A stretch of 57,379 bases of DNA from assembly GCA_035542155.1 (NCBI GenBank), contig DATKLX010000169.1:1-57379 (forward strand), in the 5' to 3' direction. The first letter of the stretch is position 1, and every line of letters begins with the position of its first letter. The translations under genes were made by a program, and so were the position numbers. This DNA is from DATKLX01 sp035542155. Lineage in GTDB: Bacteria > Chloroflexota > Anaerolineae > Anaerolineales > Anaerolineaceae. Shown here in pieces: positions 42,894 through 51,297 of this stretch. The notes beneath the pieces were generated by a model that saw nothing but the letters and a program-made list of their open reading frames with translations, ran no database searches and had not been told where the DNA came from.

Positions 42894-43837
42894 CTCGCAC
42901 TTCCTTTCCCGCTATTGGTACCCGGATTGTACCCTATTGTGAACGATGCGGTAACGGTCCGCTGCGCCGCGCCCAGGACGATCAACACCCCCGTCACGAT
43001 CAGTGCCGCAGCAACATAAGCCAGCGGGCGCGGCGCTTCCCTGAAGATCAAAAATCCCAGCAGGCTGGCGAACACCGGCTGGAGCAAATTGGTCACGCTG
43101 ACCACCTGTCCGCGGAAGCGCTTGAGCGAATAGTTAAAGATGGTGTGCCCCAGGACGGTCGGGATCAGCCCCAACCCCACCATCAGGAGCAGGTTGGTCG
43201 CGGTGTACGCCTTGAGCGGATTGATCGTGAACAGGGCGCAGATCAGGCAGATCACCCCGGCGAAAAAATACAGTGGCACCATGTACAGCCACAGGCGCAG
43301 CCGCGCCCCGTTTTTCCGTCCCAACGCCAGGTAAGCAGCAAAAGCCAGCATCGAGACATAACAGATCAGGTCCCCGCGCACGCTGTCCTGGGAAATGCTC
43401 AGGTTCGACCCGCTCAGCGCGACCAAACCCAGCAGGGTAAACGCGGTGCCCACGATCTCCTGGCGGGTGATCCGCTCGCGGAAAATCGCCCAGACAAGAA
43501 ACGGCATCGCTGTCGGGGTCAGGTTGGCAATCAGGCTGGCGTTGGCCACCTGGGTCAGCCGGGCGCCCACCACCCAGGTCATAAAATGGAACGCCAGGAA
43601 AACCGCCGGGAGCGCAGACCAGCCCACCTGTTTCCAGCCGTACGTCTCACCCGGTTCCAGGCTGCGCAGGTCGCGCAGGAAGAAGGGAAAAAGCACCAGC
43701 GCGGCGACCAGCAGGCGGTACGAAGCCACCAGGAAAGGATGCTCGGTGCTGGCCTTGATCATGATGACCGCGGTCGAGCCGCAAAACACTCCGAAGAGGA
43801 GGAGAAAGAAATACAGGACTCTGGGCCGCTCTTTCAA
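42890..43837 (-). CDS. EamA/DMT-family transporter
   Basis: 315 residues with ten hydrophobic helices in two EamA repeats. The N-terminal half includes FFLLLFGVFCGSTAVIMIKAST and the second repeat DLICYVSMLAFAAYLALGRK. Each half ends in the conserved proline-rich/ERI segment (FLVWAIFRERITRQEIVG and FLIFREAPRPLAYVAA). Exports or imports small metabolites; substrate unknown. It overlaps both gnd and the MFS gene by 4 bases. Confidence 0.85.
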   Translation of the reverse strand: MKERPRVLYFFLLLFGVFCGSTAVIMIKASTEHPFLVASYRLLVAALVLFPFFLRDLRSLEPGETYGWKQVGWSALPAVFLAFHFMTWVVGARLTQVANASLIANLTPTAMPFLVWAIFRERITRQEIVGTAFTLLGLVALSGSNLSISQDSVRGDLICYVSMLAFAAYLALGRKNGARLRLWLYMVPLYFFAGVICLICALFTINPLKAYTATNLLLMVGLGLIPTVLGHTIFNYSLKRFRGQVVSVTNLLQPVFASLLGFLIFREAPRPLAYVAAALIVTGVLIVLGAAQRTVTASFTIGYNPGTNSGKGSAR

Positions 43838-45186
43838 GGCAGTCTTTTCACTCCTGTCTGGTTTTGGGCGGCAGCCGGGCGCAGCTCCTGCCGGACCTGG
43901 CTGGACAGCCTCGCAAAAAGACCCGCCGCGATAATCCGCCCAATCGCCGACCCCAGGAAGACGGCGATGAAGCCCCAGAACGTCACAATCACGCTTCCCA
44001 GTGCCGCGCCTAACGCCAGGGATATGGTCACGGTGAACTGGAAAAGCGCCGAATAGCGCGCTCGTTTTTCCGGCGGGGCCAGCTCGAGCAGGTAGTTGAA
44101 CGAAGACAGGTTATAGCCCGCCCACAGCACGCCGCTCAACACGTTGATCGGGATGATCTGCCAGCTTGCGTTCACCAGCGCCCATAAGATGGGCAGGACC
44201 GGGATCACCAACTCGCAGACCACCTGGAGCTTGCGCGCCCCCCAGCGGTCAGCCAGTTCCCCCAGCTTGCGCTGCGAAAGGAGCGTTCCCAGGCTGGTGG
44301 CAATGCTGGTCATCCCCACCATCGCGGCATCGGCGTGCAGGTTTTTCACCAGATACACTGTAAAGAAGGGACCGGCGACATTCAACGCCAGGTTCCACAA
44401 GGCAGTGGTCCCGATCAGGATCAGAAATGCCCGGTTGGAAACCAGCTCAGAATACAGGTCGTGAAATTTGAAGGACGAAATCGCTCCGCCAGAAGCTTTC
44501 GGATTGGAATCCTTCAGGTGAGCGAAGCAAAACGTTGAGCCCGACCCAAGAATTAAAGCAATCACCAGGGCGATCTGGTAACCGCCGGGCGAGGCCGTCC
44601 GCGCGATGAAAAATCCTATTCCCAGGGTGGTGACCATTCCGGCCACGCCCATCACAAAATTGCGCGAGGCGAAGTAGCGACCCCGGCCGGCCAGGGGGAC
44701 GATGTCCGCGGTGATCGCCATCCAGGCTGGAAAACCAAGGTTCGCAAACCCGTCTCGCAACAGGGAAACGCCGATGGCAACAGTCACCAGAGTGGGCCCA
44801 CTCAAGAACAGGGGCAGCGCGGCCAGGATCCCCAGAACGAGCCTCGCTCCAACTCCCCCCGTCACCGCCAGATGCTTACGCCGCCCGATCCGCTCGACCA
44901 GCATGGCGCCGGGAAAGAGCATTAGGGCCGCGACCAGACTGGAAAGCGAGCTTAACACCCCGATCTGGGTCTGGGTCGCGCCCAGCGCCAGGAGGTAGAC
45001 CGCCAGGTAGGTAAGGGCGATGTTATCGCAGGCCGCGGCAAAGAATCCATCGAACCAGAACCAGACCAGGTTCCGGTGGATCTTATCGGGCAGGGCGATC
45101 GCCCAATCACCTCCGGTCGCAAAGTAGACGAAGGATCGGCGCGCCCGCTGCAGCAGGTCGCTAAATTTGGATCTTGAAGCAGGCAT
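43834..45186 (-). CDS. MFS transporter
   Basis: 450 residues with twelve hydrophobic segments. LAVYLLALGATQTQIGVLSSLSSLV and MLVERIGRRKHLAVTGG form the MFS loop 2-3 motif (Gly-x-x-x-Asp-Arg-like). The second half restarts at NRAFLILIGTTALWNLALNV. Substrate unknown. The start lies just after the cyclic-di-AMP-receptor-like gene and the end overlaps the EamA gene. Confidence 0.85.
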   Translation of the reverse strand: MPASRSKFSDLLQRARRSFVYFATGGDWAIALPDKIHRNLVWFWFDGFFAAACDNIALTYLAVYLLALGATQTQIGVLSSLSSLVAALMLFPGAMLVERIGRRKHLAVTGGVGARLVLGILAALPLFLSGPTLVTVAIGVSLLRDGFANLGFPAWMAITADIVPLAGRGRYFASRNFVMGVAGMVTTLGIGFFIARTASPGGYQIALVIALILGSGSTFCFAHLKDSNPKASGGAISSFKFHDLYSELVSNRAFLILIGTTALWNLALNVAGPFFTVYLVKNLHADAAMVGMTSIATSLGTLLSQRKLGELADRWGARKLQVVCELVIPVLPILWALVNASWQIIPINVLSGVLWAGYNLSSFNYLLELAPPEKRARYSALFQFTVTISLALGAALGSVIVTFWGFIAVFLGSAIGRIIAAGLFARLSSQVRQELRPAAAQNQTGVKRLP

Positions 45187-45193
45187 TAAAACC

Positions 45194-45457
45194 TTATACT
45201 TTGATGTACTCGCGCATATTCACCACGAAAACCGTCGCGCGGTGCTGGCCTTCCTCTGGAGAACAGCAGGTCCGGCGCAAGATAGCCGTTACCGGGTCCA
45301 CCTGGTCGTCCTCCACCCCTACCAGCAGGGTGCTGTTCCCCCGGCGAAGAAAACCGCCTGTGCTGGCCATCCGCGTGACCCGGAAATCTTTCTGCACCAG
45401 CTCGCGGATCACGGCTTCGTCATCTTCGTTACGGACAATGATGATCATCAATTTCAT
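45194..45457 (-). CDS. cyclic-di-AMP-receptor-like protein (DarA/DUF970 type)
   Basis: 87 residues, somewhat shorter than the usual ~109. The family signature is evident: MKLMIIIVRNEDDEAVIREL, then FRVTRMASTGGFLRRGNSTLLVGVED, which is the nucleotide-binding loop and strand of DarA/PstA receptors; CCSPEEGQH replaces a usual loop. It may bind c-di-AMP. A diadenylate cyclase is not in the window. A related gene is 15 bases upstream. Confidence 0.8.
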   Translation of the reverse strand: MKLMIIIVRNEDDEAVIRELVQKDFRVTRMASTGGFLRRGNSTLLVGVEDDQVDPVTAILRRTCCSPEEGQHRATVFVVNMREYIKV

Positions 45458-45472
45458 AGGGCACCTCTGTGG

Positions 45473-45817
45473 TTAAAGCTGCTCGAACTGCTCCACATCC
45501 AGCACATAAACCAACGCTCCCCCGGCCTGCGCTTCGATCAATGGGAACGGCGGTGCGCCTTCCGCCAGGTTGATCTGGGTGGGAATATATTCTTGATAGG
45601 GCCGGCAGTATTGTTCCGCCAGTCCAACCAGGACCGGCAGCCGCGAGCGGTGAAAACCAATCAACAGGCAGATCGTCTGCTCCTGCAGGATGCCTCCCGA
45701 GCTGTCGATCCGGGTGAAATAAAACCTGTTGCCGACCAACTGCTGGGTCAGCTCATCGGCCTGGCGCCCGGAGGCGACTACCAGCGCCAGTTGATCTACT
45801 TTTTCCACAAGTGCCAT
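45473..45817 (-). CDS. second DarA-like protein
   Basis: 114 residues from ATG 45817; the frame to 45871 adds unsupported codons. FYFTRIDSSGGILQEQTICLLIGF resembles the DarA core TR-STGG motif, preceded by VDQLALVVASGRQADELTQQLV. The rest matches the same fold less clearly (VLVGLAEQYCR). It is a diverged paralogue of the neighbour, so the pair may form a hetero-oligomer or bind different ligands. Confidence 0.6.
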   Translation of the reverse strand: MALVEKVDQLALVVASGRQADELTQQLVGNRFYFTRIDSSGGILQEQTICLLIGFHRSRLPVLVGLAEQYCRPYQEYIPTQINLAEGAPPFPLIEAQAGGALVYVLDVEQFEQL

Positions 45818-46033
45818 TCGGGTTTCCTTCAGCCGGGATGATCGATCACAACCTGAGAATTTTACTATCAAATCTGGCCTGGATCACCAATTGTCAGATC
45901 TCATTGGGAATCGCTGTAGAAGAGAGAGGGCCAGGCGCTTGCGTTTCTTCATAGATTAAAGCCAGATTTATATTTCTTGACTTTTCAAGGAGAACGGATA
46001 GTATTACTCATAGAATCGGCTTGGTCATCGCGC

Positions 46034-48046
46034 ATGCGTAGAATTTTTTTGGTACTTTCGATCCTTCTCCTGGCAAGCCTCGCTCCATCCGGACGAGTCT
46101 CGGCCCATTCCAACCTCGTTCGCTCGGACCCCGAGAACGGGGCGGTGCTGGAGAAAAGCCCGGCGCAGGTGACCCTGGAGTTCAGCGAGACGCCAGATGC
46201 AGCCTTCAGCACCTACCAGATTATTGAGGCGACCGCCCAGCAGCCCGTACCCGTCACGGTCGTTGTGGATGCCTCGCAGGCTGAAATCGTTCGCCTCTTG
46301 TTTCCCCCCCTCAAGAATGGGGTCTACAGCGTGCAGTGGAAGGTGCGCTCCGCCGTCGACGGGCACATCATCAACAGCAGTATTACCTTTTCAGTTGGGC
46401 AGCCTCTGACAGCCCTCTCGCTGCTGCCGCCGGTCGGCGCTCCTGACCCCGCGACCATCCTGCCCGCCTGGGTCGAAGTCTGTATCTCCTGGCTGACCTA
46501 CGCCAGCCTGGCATTGGGATTGGGCAGCTTCAGCTTTGTCCTCCTGGTCTGGAAACCCGCTTTGCGCCGATCTGGCGGCACAGGTCCTGCTCCACGCGAA
46601 ATCAACGACCTGTTCGTGAGAACGTCCCTGGTGGGACTGTTGGCCCTGGTGGTCTTCTCAATTGCCGGCTTCGTTTATGAAGCCATACAGTTGGGGATTG
46701 GGCCTGGGAATAGCCTGATCCCGCTTCTCCAATCTCAGACCAGTCTGCTCCTCCTCGCGCGGATCGTCCTGGCGATGTTCCTGGTCGTCTGGACACTGCG
46801 TCTGCCCCCTCCCTCGACCGGAGCGTTTGGAAAATGGTGGCTTGCCCTGGCGCTGGGGGTCGCGGTCCTCGCTACCTTCAGTCTCAAAAGTCACCTGGCT
46901 GCCACCGGCTCAGCCCTGAATGTGCTCATTGAGACCCTGCATCTTGGCTCGATGGTGGCCTGGATGGGCGGGCTGGTCCCGCTTTTCCTGGTCATCCTGG
47001 CCACACAGGCCGGAAAAAACCAGCCCGTTCCGCTTTCTGTCCTGATCCCCATGTTTTCCCGATTGGCCCTGGTCTGCGTGACCGGATTGGCGCTCAGCGG
47101 GCTTTACTCCGCCCTCGTGGAAGTTCGCACCCTCCCCGCCCTGACCATAACCACCTATGGCCTGGCGGTCGTCGCGAAGAGCGGCCTGTTTGCGCTTCTT
47201 TTCGTTCTCGGGGCTGTTAACCTGCTGGTTCTCTCCCCGCGCCTGGCCCGCCTGGGGAGCGCGGCCAGCCTGTGGCTATCCAGGACAGTGCCGGTCGAGC
47301 TGGCCCTGGGGCTGGTGGTTCTGGCTGTGGCTGGCGTCCTCACCGCGTCCAACCCCGCCTTCACCGCGTTGAACGCGCGCCAGGCTCAAGGGTACGTAGG
47401 GTCGTATGCCGTTGATGGGATACATTTCATCCTGCGCGCCGCTCCTCTTCAAATTGGCGTGAACGAGTTTGGCGTGGATTTCCAGAATCCGGGTGGCGCA
47501 GACCCACTCACCTCCCAGGTGCTGCTCCGTCTCTACCCTCCTCAATCTTCCCTGGGAGTGACCCAGATCGCGACGAAAGCAGAGGACGGCGGCAGCCGCT
47601 ACTCGGCTCGCGGCAGCTACTTTCCCGCCGATGGCAAATGGCAGGTCGAGGTCATCCTGCGCCGGACCGGCATGAACGATGTCCGCCACACCTTTGACGT
47701 CACTGTCCAGGGAGCCGCGGCGGCAGCCTCTGAAGATGACACTCCTAACCCGTTCCCGGCGGAAGCTGCTTCGATTGCATCGGGCCTGGCTGTATACCAG
47801 AGGAACTGCTCCTCCTGCCACGGGGTTACCGGCAACGGCAACGGGCCGCTGGCGACCGGGCTCAATCCACCCCCCGCCGACCTGACCAAGCACGCCGCGA
47901 TCGGCATTCACACCGATGGCCAGCTATTCCGATGGATCTCGGATGGCTATCCCAACTCGGCCATGCCCGCGTTTGCCAATTCCCTGACCGAAAAGCAGCG
48001 CTGGGACCTGGTGAACTATATCCGTACCCTGGCTGTGGGCAATTGA
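46034..48046 (+). CDS. CopC-CopD-cytochrome c fusion
   Basis: 670 residues from ATG 46034; a TTG at 45977 adds 19 codons. A signal peptide ends near AHSNLV. Residues 25-125 are CopC-like, beginning with the metal-binding-type HSNLVRSDPENGAVL. Residues 150-450 hold about eight helices of a CopD domain. After a beta domain, a class I cytochrome c starts around 580 with NCSSCHG at 592-596 and SAMPAFANSLTEKQRWDLVNYI containing the axial methionine. A copper-handling, membrane electron-transfer role is inferred. The next gene is 12 bases away. Confidence 0.85.
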   Translation: MRRIFLVLSILLLASLAPSGRVSAHSNLVRSDPENGAVLEKSPAQVTLEFSETPDAAFSTYQIIEATAQQPVPVTVVVDASQAEIVRLLFPPLKNGVYSVQWKVRSAVDGHIINSSITFSVGQPLTALSLLPPVGAPDPATILPAWVEVCISWLTYASLALGLGSFSFVLLVWKPALRRSGGTGPAPREINDLFVRTSLVGLLALVVFSIAGFVYEAIQLGIGPGNSLIPLLQSQTSLLLLARIVLAMFLVVWTLRLPPPSTGAFGKWWLALALGVAVLATFSLKSHLAATGSALNVLIETLHLGSMVAWMGGLVPLFLVILATQAGKNQPVPLSVLIPMFSRLALVCVTGLALSGLYSALVEVRTLPALTITTYGLAVVAKSGLFALLFVLGAVNLLVLSPRLARLGSAASLWLSRTVPVELALGLVVLAVAGVLTASNPAFTALNARQAQGYVGSYAVDGIHFILRAAPLQIGVNEFGVDFQNPGGADPLTSQVLLRLYPPQSSLGVTQIATKAEDGGSRYSARGSYFPADGKWQVEVILRRTGMNDVRHTFDVTVQGAAAAASEDDTPNPFPAEAASIASGLAVYQRNCSSCHGVTGNGNGPLATGLNPPPADLTKHAAIGIHTDGQLFRWISDGYPNSAMPAFANSLTEKQRWDLVNYIRTLAVGN

Positions 48047-48058
48047 GAGGTTATATTG

Positions 48059-49093
48059 ATGAGACGAATCGCCGCAGTGATCGTGCTGGCTTCTTTCCTG
48101 GCGAGCTGTTCACCACAGGCCACCCCCACCCCAACTTCGTTTCCCACGCCGGTGGATATCCCCGTGGATTGGGCGAGCCTGCACCTGAGCGGGAAGCTGA
48201 TGTATATTCGCTTCCGCGACCCGGGCAACCAACTGGTCCAATTAGACCTGGCCAGCGGCCAGTCGAAGGTCGTCTTTCAGACGCCCGAACGAGGCGTGCT
48301 GAGCGCAGCCGCCCTCTCACCCGATGGCGCCCAGATCGCTCTGACCTACTCCGCACCCCCGCCACCGGGCGAATCCTTCCTCTTCCCAACCCTTTATCTG
48401 CTGCCAGCCGATGGAAGCGACAGCCTCAAGAAGCTGATTCCGGGCGTCGGAAAAGACGATTCCTATTTCAACCCTTCCTGGGCGCCGGATAGCAAGGCTA
48501 TTTACGCCACCCACTATCATCGCGGCAGCGGTGGATCGGATATGGACCGCGATCTGATCGAAAAGGTCACTCTGGACGGGAAGGCAGCGCCAGTGATCGA
48601 CAGCGCCACCTGGCCAGAGGTTTCACCGAATGGTACAAAGCTGGCTTACCTGACCATTGACCCCAAGACCTTGCTGAATAACCTGGCAATTGCCAACGCG
48701 GATGGCTCGGACCCCCGGCTTCTTTTACCCGGCAAAGATTTTCCCACGGTGGACGCGCACCGCTTTACCCCCGACGGGAAGGCTATTCTCTTCAGCGCGG
48801 CCAACCCGTCCACCTCGTCCAGGCGGCAAACCCCGCTGGAACGGCTGTTTGGCGTTGAGGTGGTCACGGCCCACAACCTTCCCTCCGACCTGTATCTCCT
48901 CTCTCTTGATGGTGGAAATTACCGCAGGATCACCAACGCCAACGGGACCGGCCTGTATCCGGCGATCTCCCCCGATGGCCGGATGCTGGCCTTTATCAGC
49001 CAGAATGGCATTTATGTCTGTAAGATGGACGGCAGCGGCGTGGTTCAAATTTCAAGTCAACTGGTTATTGGCACCCTGGATTGGACTCGCTGA
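48059..49093 (+). CDS. TolB-like beta-propeller lipoprotein
   Basis: 344 residues. The N-terminus IAAVIVLASFLASC ends in a lipobox (LASC), so Cys would be lipidated. A Pro/Thr-rich linker leads to WD40/TolB-like repeats: LSPDGAQIALTYS, NPSWAPDSKAIYATHY, VSPNGTKLAYLTIDP, FTPDGKAILFSAA and ISPDGRMLAFISQ. About five blades are visible. Starts 12 bases after the CopCD-cytochrome gene and probably forms an operon with it. Partner unknown. Confidence 0.85.
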   Translation: MRRIAAVIVLASFLASCSPQATPTPTSFPTPVDIPVDWASLHLSGKLMYIRFRDPGNQLVQLDLASGQSKVVFQTPERGVLSAAALSPDGAQIALTYSAPPPPGESFLFPTLYLLPADGSDSLKKLIPGVGKDDSYFNPSWAPDSKAIYATHYHRGSGGSDMDRDLIEKVTLDGKAAPVIDSATWPEVSPNGTKLAYLTIDPKTLLNNLAIANADGSDPRLLLPGKDFPTVDAHRFTPDGKAILFSAANPSTSSRRQTPLERLFGVEVVTAHNLPSDLYLLSLDGGNYRRITNANGTGLYPAISPDGRMLAFISQNGIYVCKMDGSGVVQISSQLVIGTLDWTR

Positions 49094-49152
49094 CGGGATT
49101 CCCCGTATAATGATACAAATACTGGCATTCATTGTCCCCGGGGAGGTGGATT

Positions 49153-49902
49153 ATGCAGATCTACGTCGGACAAAAAGCGCCTGATTTTACCTTACCCAGC
49201 CACCTGGACCGCGAGATCCACCTGGGAGATCTTCGCGGCTATTCTGTGGTTCTGGCCTTCTTCCCCCAGGCCTGGACCCCAATATGAACGAACCAGATCC
49301 CTTCTTACCAGGCCGAACGGACCCGGTTTGAGGGATTAAATGCCCAGGTCCTGGGCATCAGCATCGACCATGTTCCCTGTTTGAAGGCCTGGGCCGGGAG
49401 CCTGGGCGGTATCGAATACCCGCTGTTGAGCGATTTCTGGCCGCACGGCGAGGTGGCCCAGCGCTACGGGGTCTTAAGGCCCGAGGGGTATACCGAACGG
49501 GCAATTTTCGTCATCGACCACGAGGGGATCGTCCGCTACATTGACATTCACGATATCGATGACCAGCCCGATAACCAGGTGCTGTTCGACGTGCTCACCC
49601 GCCTGGCGGCGACCAACCCAGCGGTAAAACATATCCCCGAGCCTGCCCCCGGCGAGCCGCTGCCCCACGGGGGGATCGTCATGTACTGTAACGTCTGGTG
49701 CCCCGACTGCACCCTGGCGCGCCAGTGGTTCAAGTCCTGTGACCTGACGGTTACCGAGGTGGACGTCTCCAAAAACCCGCTGGCGGCCGAACAGGTGCGC
49801 AAGTGGAACAACGGCAATCTCACGACCCCTACTTTCGACATCGACGGGATCATCCTGACCAGTTTCGATAAGAACCGGATCAGCGAGATCTTGGGGCTAT
49901 AA
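49153..49902 (+). CDS. peroxiredoxin-glutaredoxin fusion, probable selenoprotein
   Basis: 249 residues when the TGA at 49285-49287 (codon 45) is read through. Residues 1-44 are a peroxiredoxin N-terminus (YVGQKAPDFTLPSHLDR, then VVLAFFPQAWTPI). The TGA follows, then TNQIPSYQAERTRFEGLNAQ in the same frame, exactly the place of the peroxidatic cysteine in TPVCTNQ-type Prx. Residues 50-150 complete the Prx fold; 165-249 are a glutaredoxin-like domain with YCNVWCPDCTLA. A hairpin starts 9 bases after the TGA. Sec45 would attack peroxide and the Grx domain could recycle it. A frame caller would only report the part after 49381. Confidence 0.85.
49297..49336 (+). promoter_or_regulatory. candidate SECIS hairpin of the peroxiredoxin
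   Basis: ATCCCT (49297-49302) pairs with AGGGAT (49331-49336). Inside, ACC/GGT and then GGCC-GAAC-GG(A)CC stack, with one mismatch and one bulged A, to a GAAC loop. It begins 10 nt after the TGA at 49285. Size (40 nt) and distance are right for a bacterial SECIS; loop content is less like the fdhF model than the first candidate. Confidence 0.6.
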
Positions 49903-49918
49903 GTTTTTGCGAGCAAAA

Positions 49919-49949
49919 GATTCTCAGGGTTTTGGAAACCCCCAGGATC
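49919..49949. terminator. hairpin between convergent genes
   Basis: GGGTTT (49927-49932) and AAACCC (49936-49941) pair with a TGG loop, with GAT/ATC pairing further out. It sits between the selenoprotein stop and the S41 protease stop (17 bases away). A short T-rich stretch is present upstream. Likely a terminator, only moderately certain. Confidence 0.45.
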
Positions 49950-49966
49950 TTGATGTATGACTGCTA

Positions 49967-51220
49967 TCAGTGGTTGGCCTGCTGATTGAGCAGATCGACC
50001 GCCTTCAGGATCTGGCTGTCCTGGCTGGCCTTGAATTGCTCGGCAGTCATGGCCTTCTCCGCATCGGGAGTGAGGGGAGTGATTTCCGCGCTCATCTGAA
50101 CCTGGACATCCGGTTCGATCCCCTTGTGCCAGATCACCCGGCCTTTTGGGGTCAGCCATTCCTGGTTCGCCAGGAGCAGCGCCGATCCATCCGAGAGGGG
50201 ATATTGCGAGAGGACAGTCCCGGTGCCAAAAGTGGTCTCCCCGACCAGGGTTCCGCGCTCCGCATCCTGGATCGCTCCCGAAACGATCTCTGAGGCGCTG
50301 GCAGACCCCTGGTTGACCAACAGCACCAGGGGGATCCTGGTCGCGACGCCTCCCGGAATAACCGGCGTCTTTTTGATATTCCCATTGGCATCTCTGGTCT
50401 CCAAGACATCTCCGCTGGCAAGGAACTGGCTGGCGGTGCCCACGCCTTCGTCCAGCAGGCCGCCAGGGTTATTGCGCAGGTCGAGGACCACGCCAGTCAG
50501 TTTTTTGTCCTGGATCTCGGTCAGGGCCTTCTTCAAATCGTCGCTGATCCCTTTGGAAAAAGAAGCGATACGGACATGAGCCAGGGTTGTCCCGGGGATT
50601 TGGTACCAGGTCACGTTATTGAGAATGATTTTGGCGCGGGTGATGGTCACATCTCTCTTCTCACCGGTGTCGGGATCCTGGATAGTAAGAGTGACTTTCG
50701 TACCGGCCGGGCCGAGGATCTTGCTGACCACTGTATTTAATGGGACGCCGGCCATCGGCTCGCCATTGACCGCGGCGATGATATCGCCAGGTTTGAGCCC
50801 CGCTTTCTGAGCAGGCGAGCCATCAATCGGCGCGATGATGACCGTATTGCCATTACGGGTGCCCACGGTGGCCCCAATGCCTTCGAACTCACCCTGTAGC
50901 TGACGGTTCTCGGCCTGGATGATATCCGGACTTAGGAACCGGCTGTGACCGGTATCGCCCAGGGAATCGACCATACCGCTGATCGCCCCGTAGGTCATCT
51001 GGGTGGAATCCAGCGCTGACCGGTCGACGTAAACCTTATGGATCGTATTCCAGGCTTCCCCCATTAACTTAAACTCATTCTGAGCGTCAGCAGGGATATT
51101 CTGCTGGGGAACGTATTTGGAGATCACACTGCGGTCCAGAACCACGCCTCCCATTATTCCCATGATCAATACCAGTAACACCAGACTGATATATGCAAAA
51201 TAACGCAACCCGCGTTCCAT
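49967..51220 (-). CDS. C-terminal-processing-type protease, S41 family
   Basis: 417 residues. A signal anchor (10-27), a PDZ domain (GIGATVGTRNGNTVIIAPID then AQKAGLKPGDIIAAVNGEP) and an S41 core. The nucleophile Ser308 is in NQGSASASEI, and VVLDLRNNPGG is also present. The lysine of the usual TFGKG segment, 25 residues later, is a threonine here (TFGTGTVL, Thr333). The Ser-Lys dyad is therefore incomplete, so activity may differ; it could also be a chloroflexotal variant that I recall but cannot verify. No partner seen. Confidence 0.85.
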   Translation of the reverse strand: MERGLRYFAYISLVLLVLIMGIMGGVVLDRSVISKYVPQQNIPADAQNEFKLMGEAWNTIHKVYVDRSALDSTQMTYGAISGMVDSLGDTGHSRFLSPDIIQAENRQLQGEFEGIGATVGTRNGNTVIIAPIDGSPAQKAGLKPGDIIAAVNGEPMAGVPLNTVVSKILGPAGTKVTLTIQDPDTGEKRDVTITRAKIILNNVTWYQIPGTTLAHVRIASFSKGISDDLKKALTEIQDKKLTGVVLDLRNNPGGLLDEGVGTASQFLASGDVLETRDANGNIKKTPVIPGGVATRIPLVLLVNQGSASASEIVSGAIQDAERGTLVGETTFGTGTVLSQYPLSDGSALLLANQEWLTPKGRVIWHKGIEPDVQVQMSAEITPLTPDAEKAMTAEQFKASQDSQILKAVDLLNQQANH

Positions 51221-51297
51221 TCAACCTCCAATCTCAAACATTAACTTGCTTCCAAGAATAACACAGCCAAATCAGAATTGCGTAAAAAAGAAAACCT

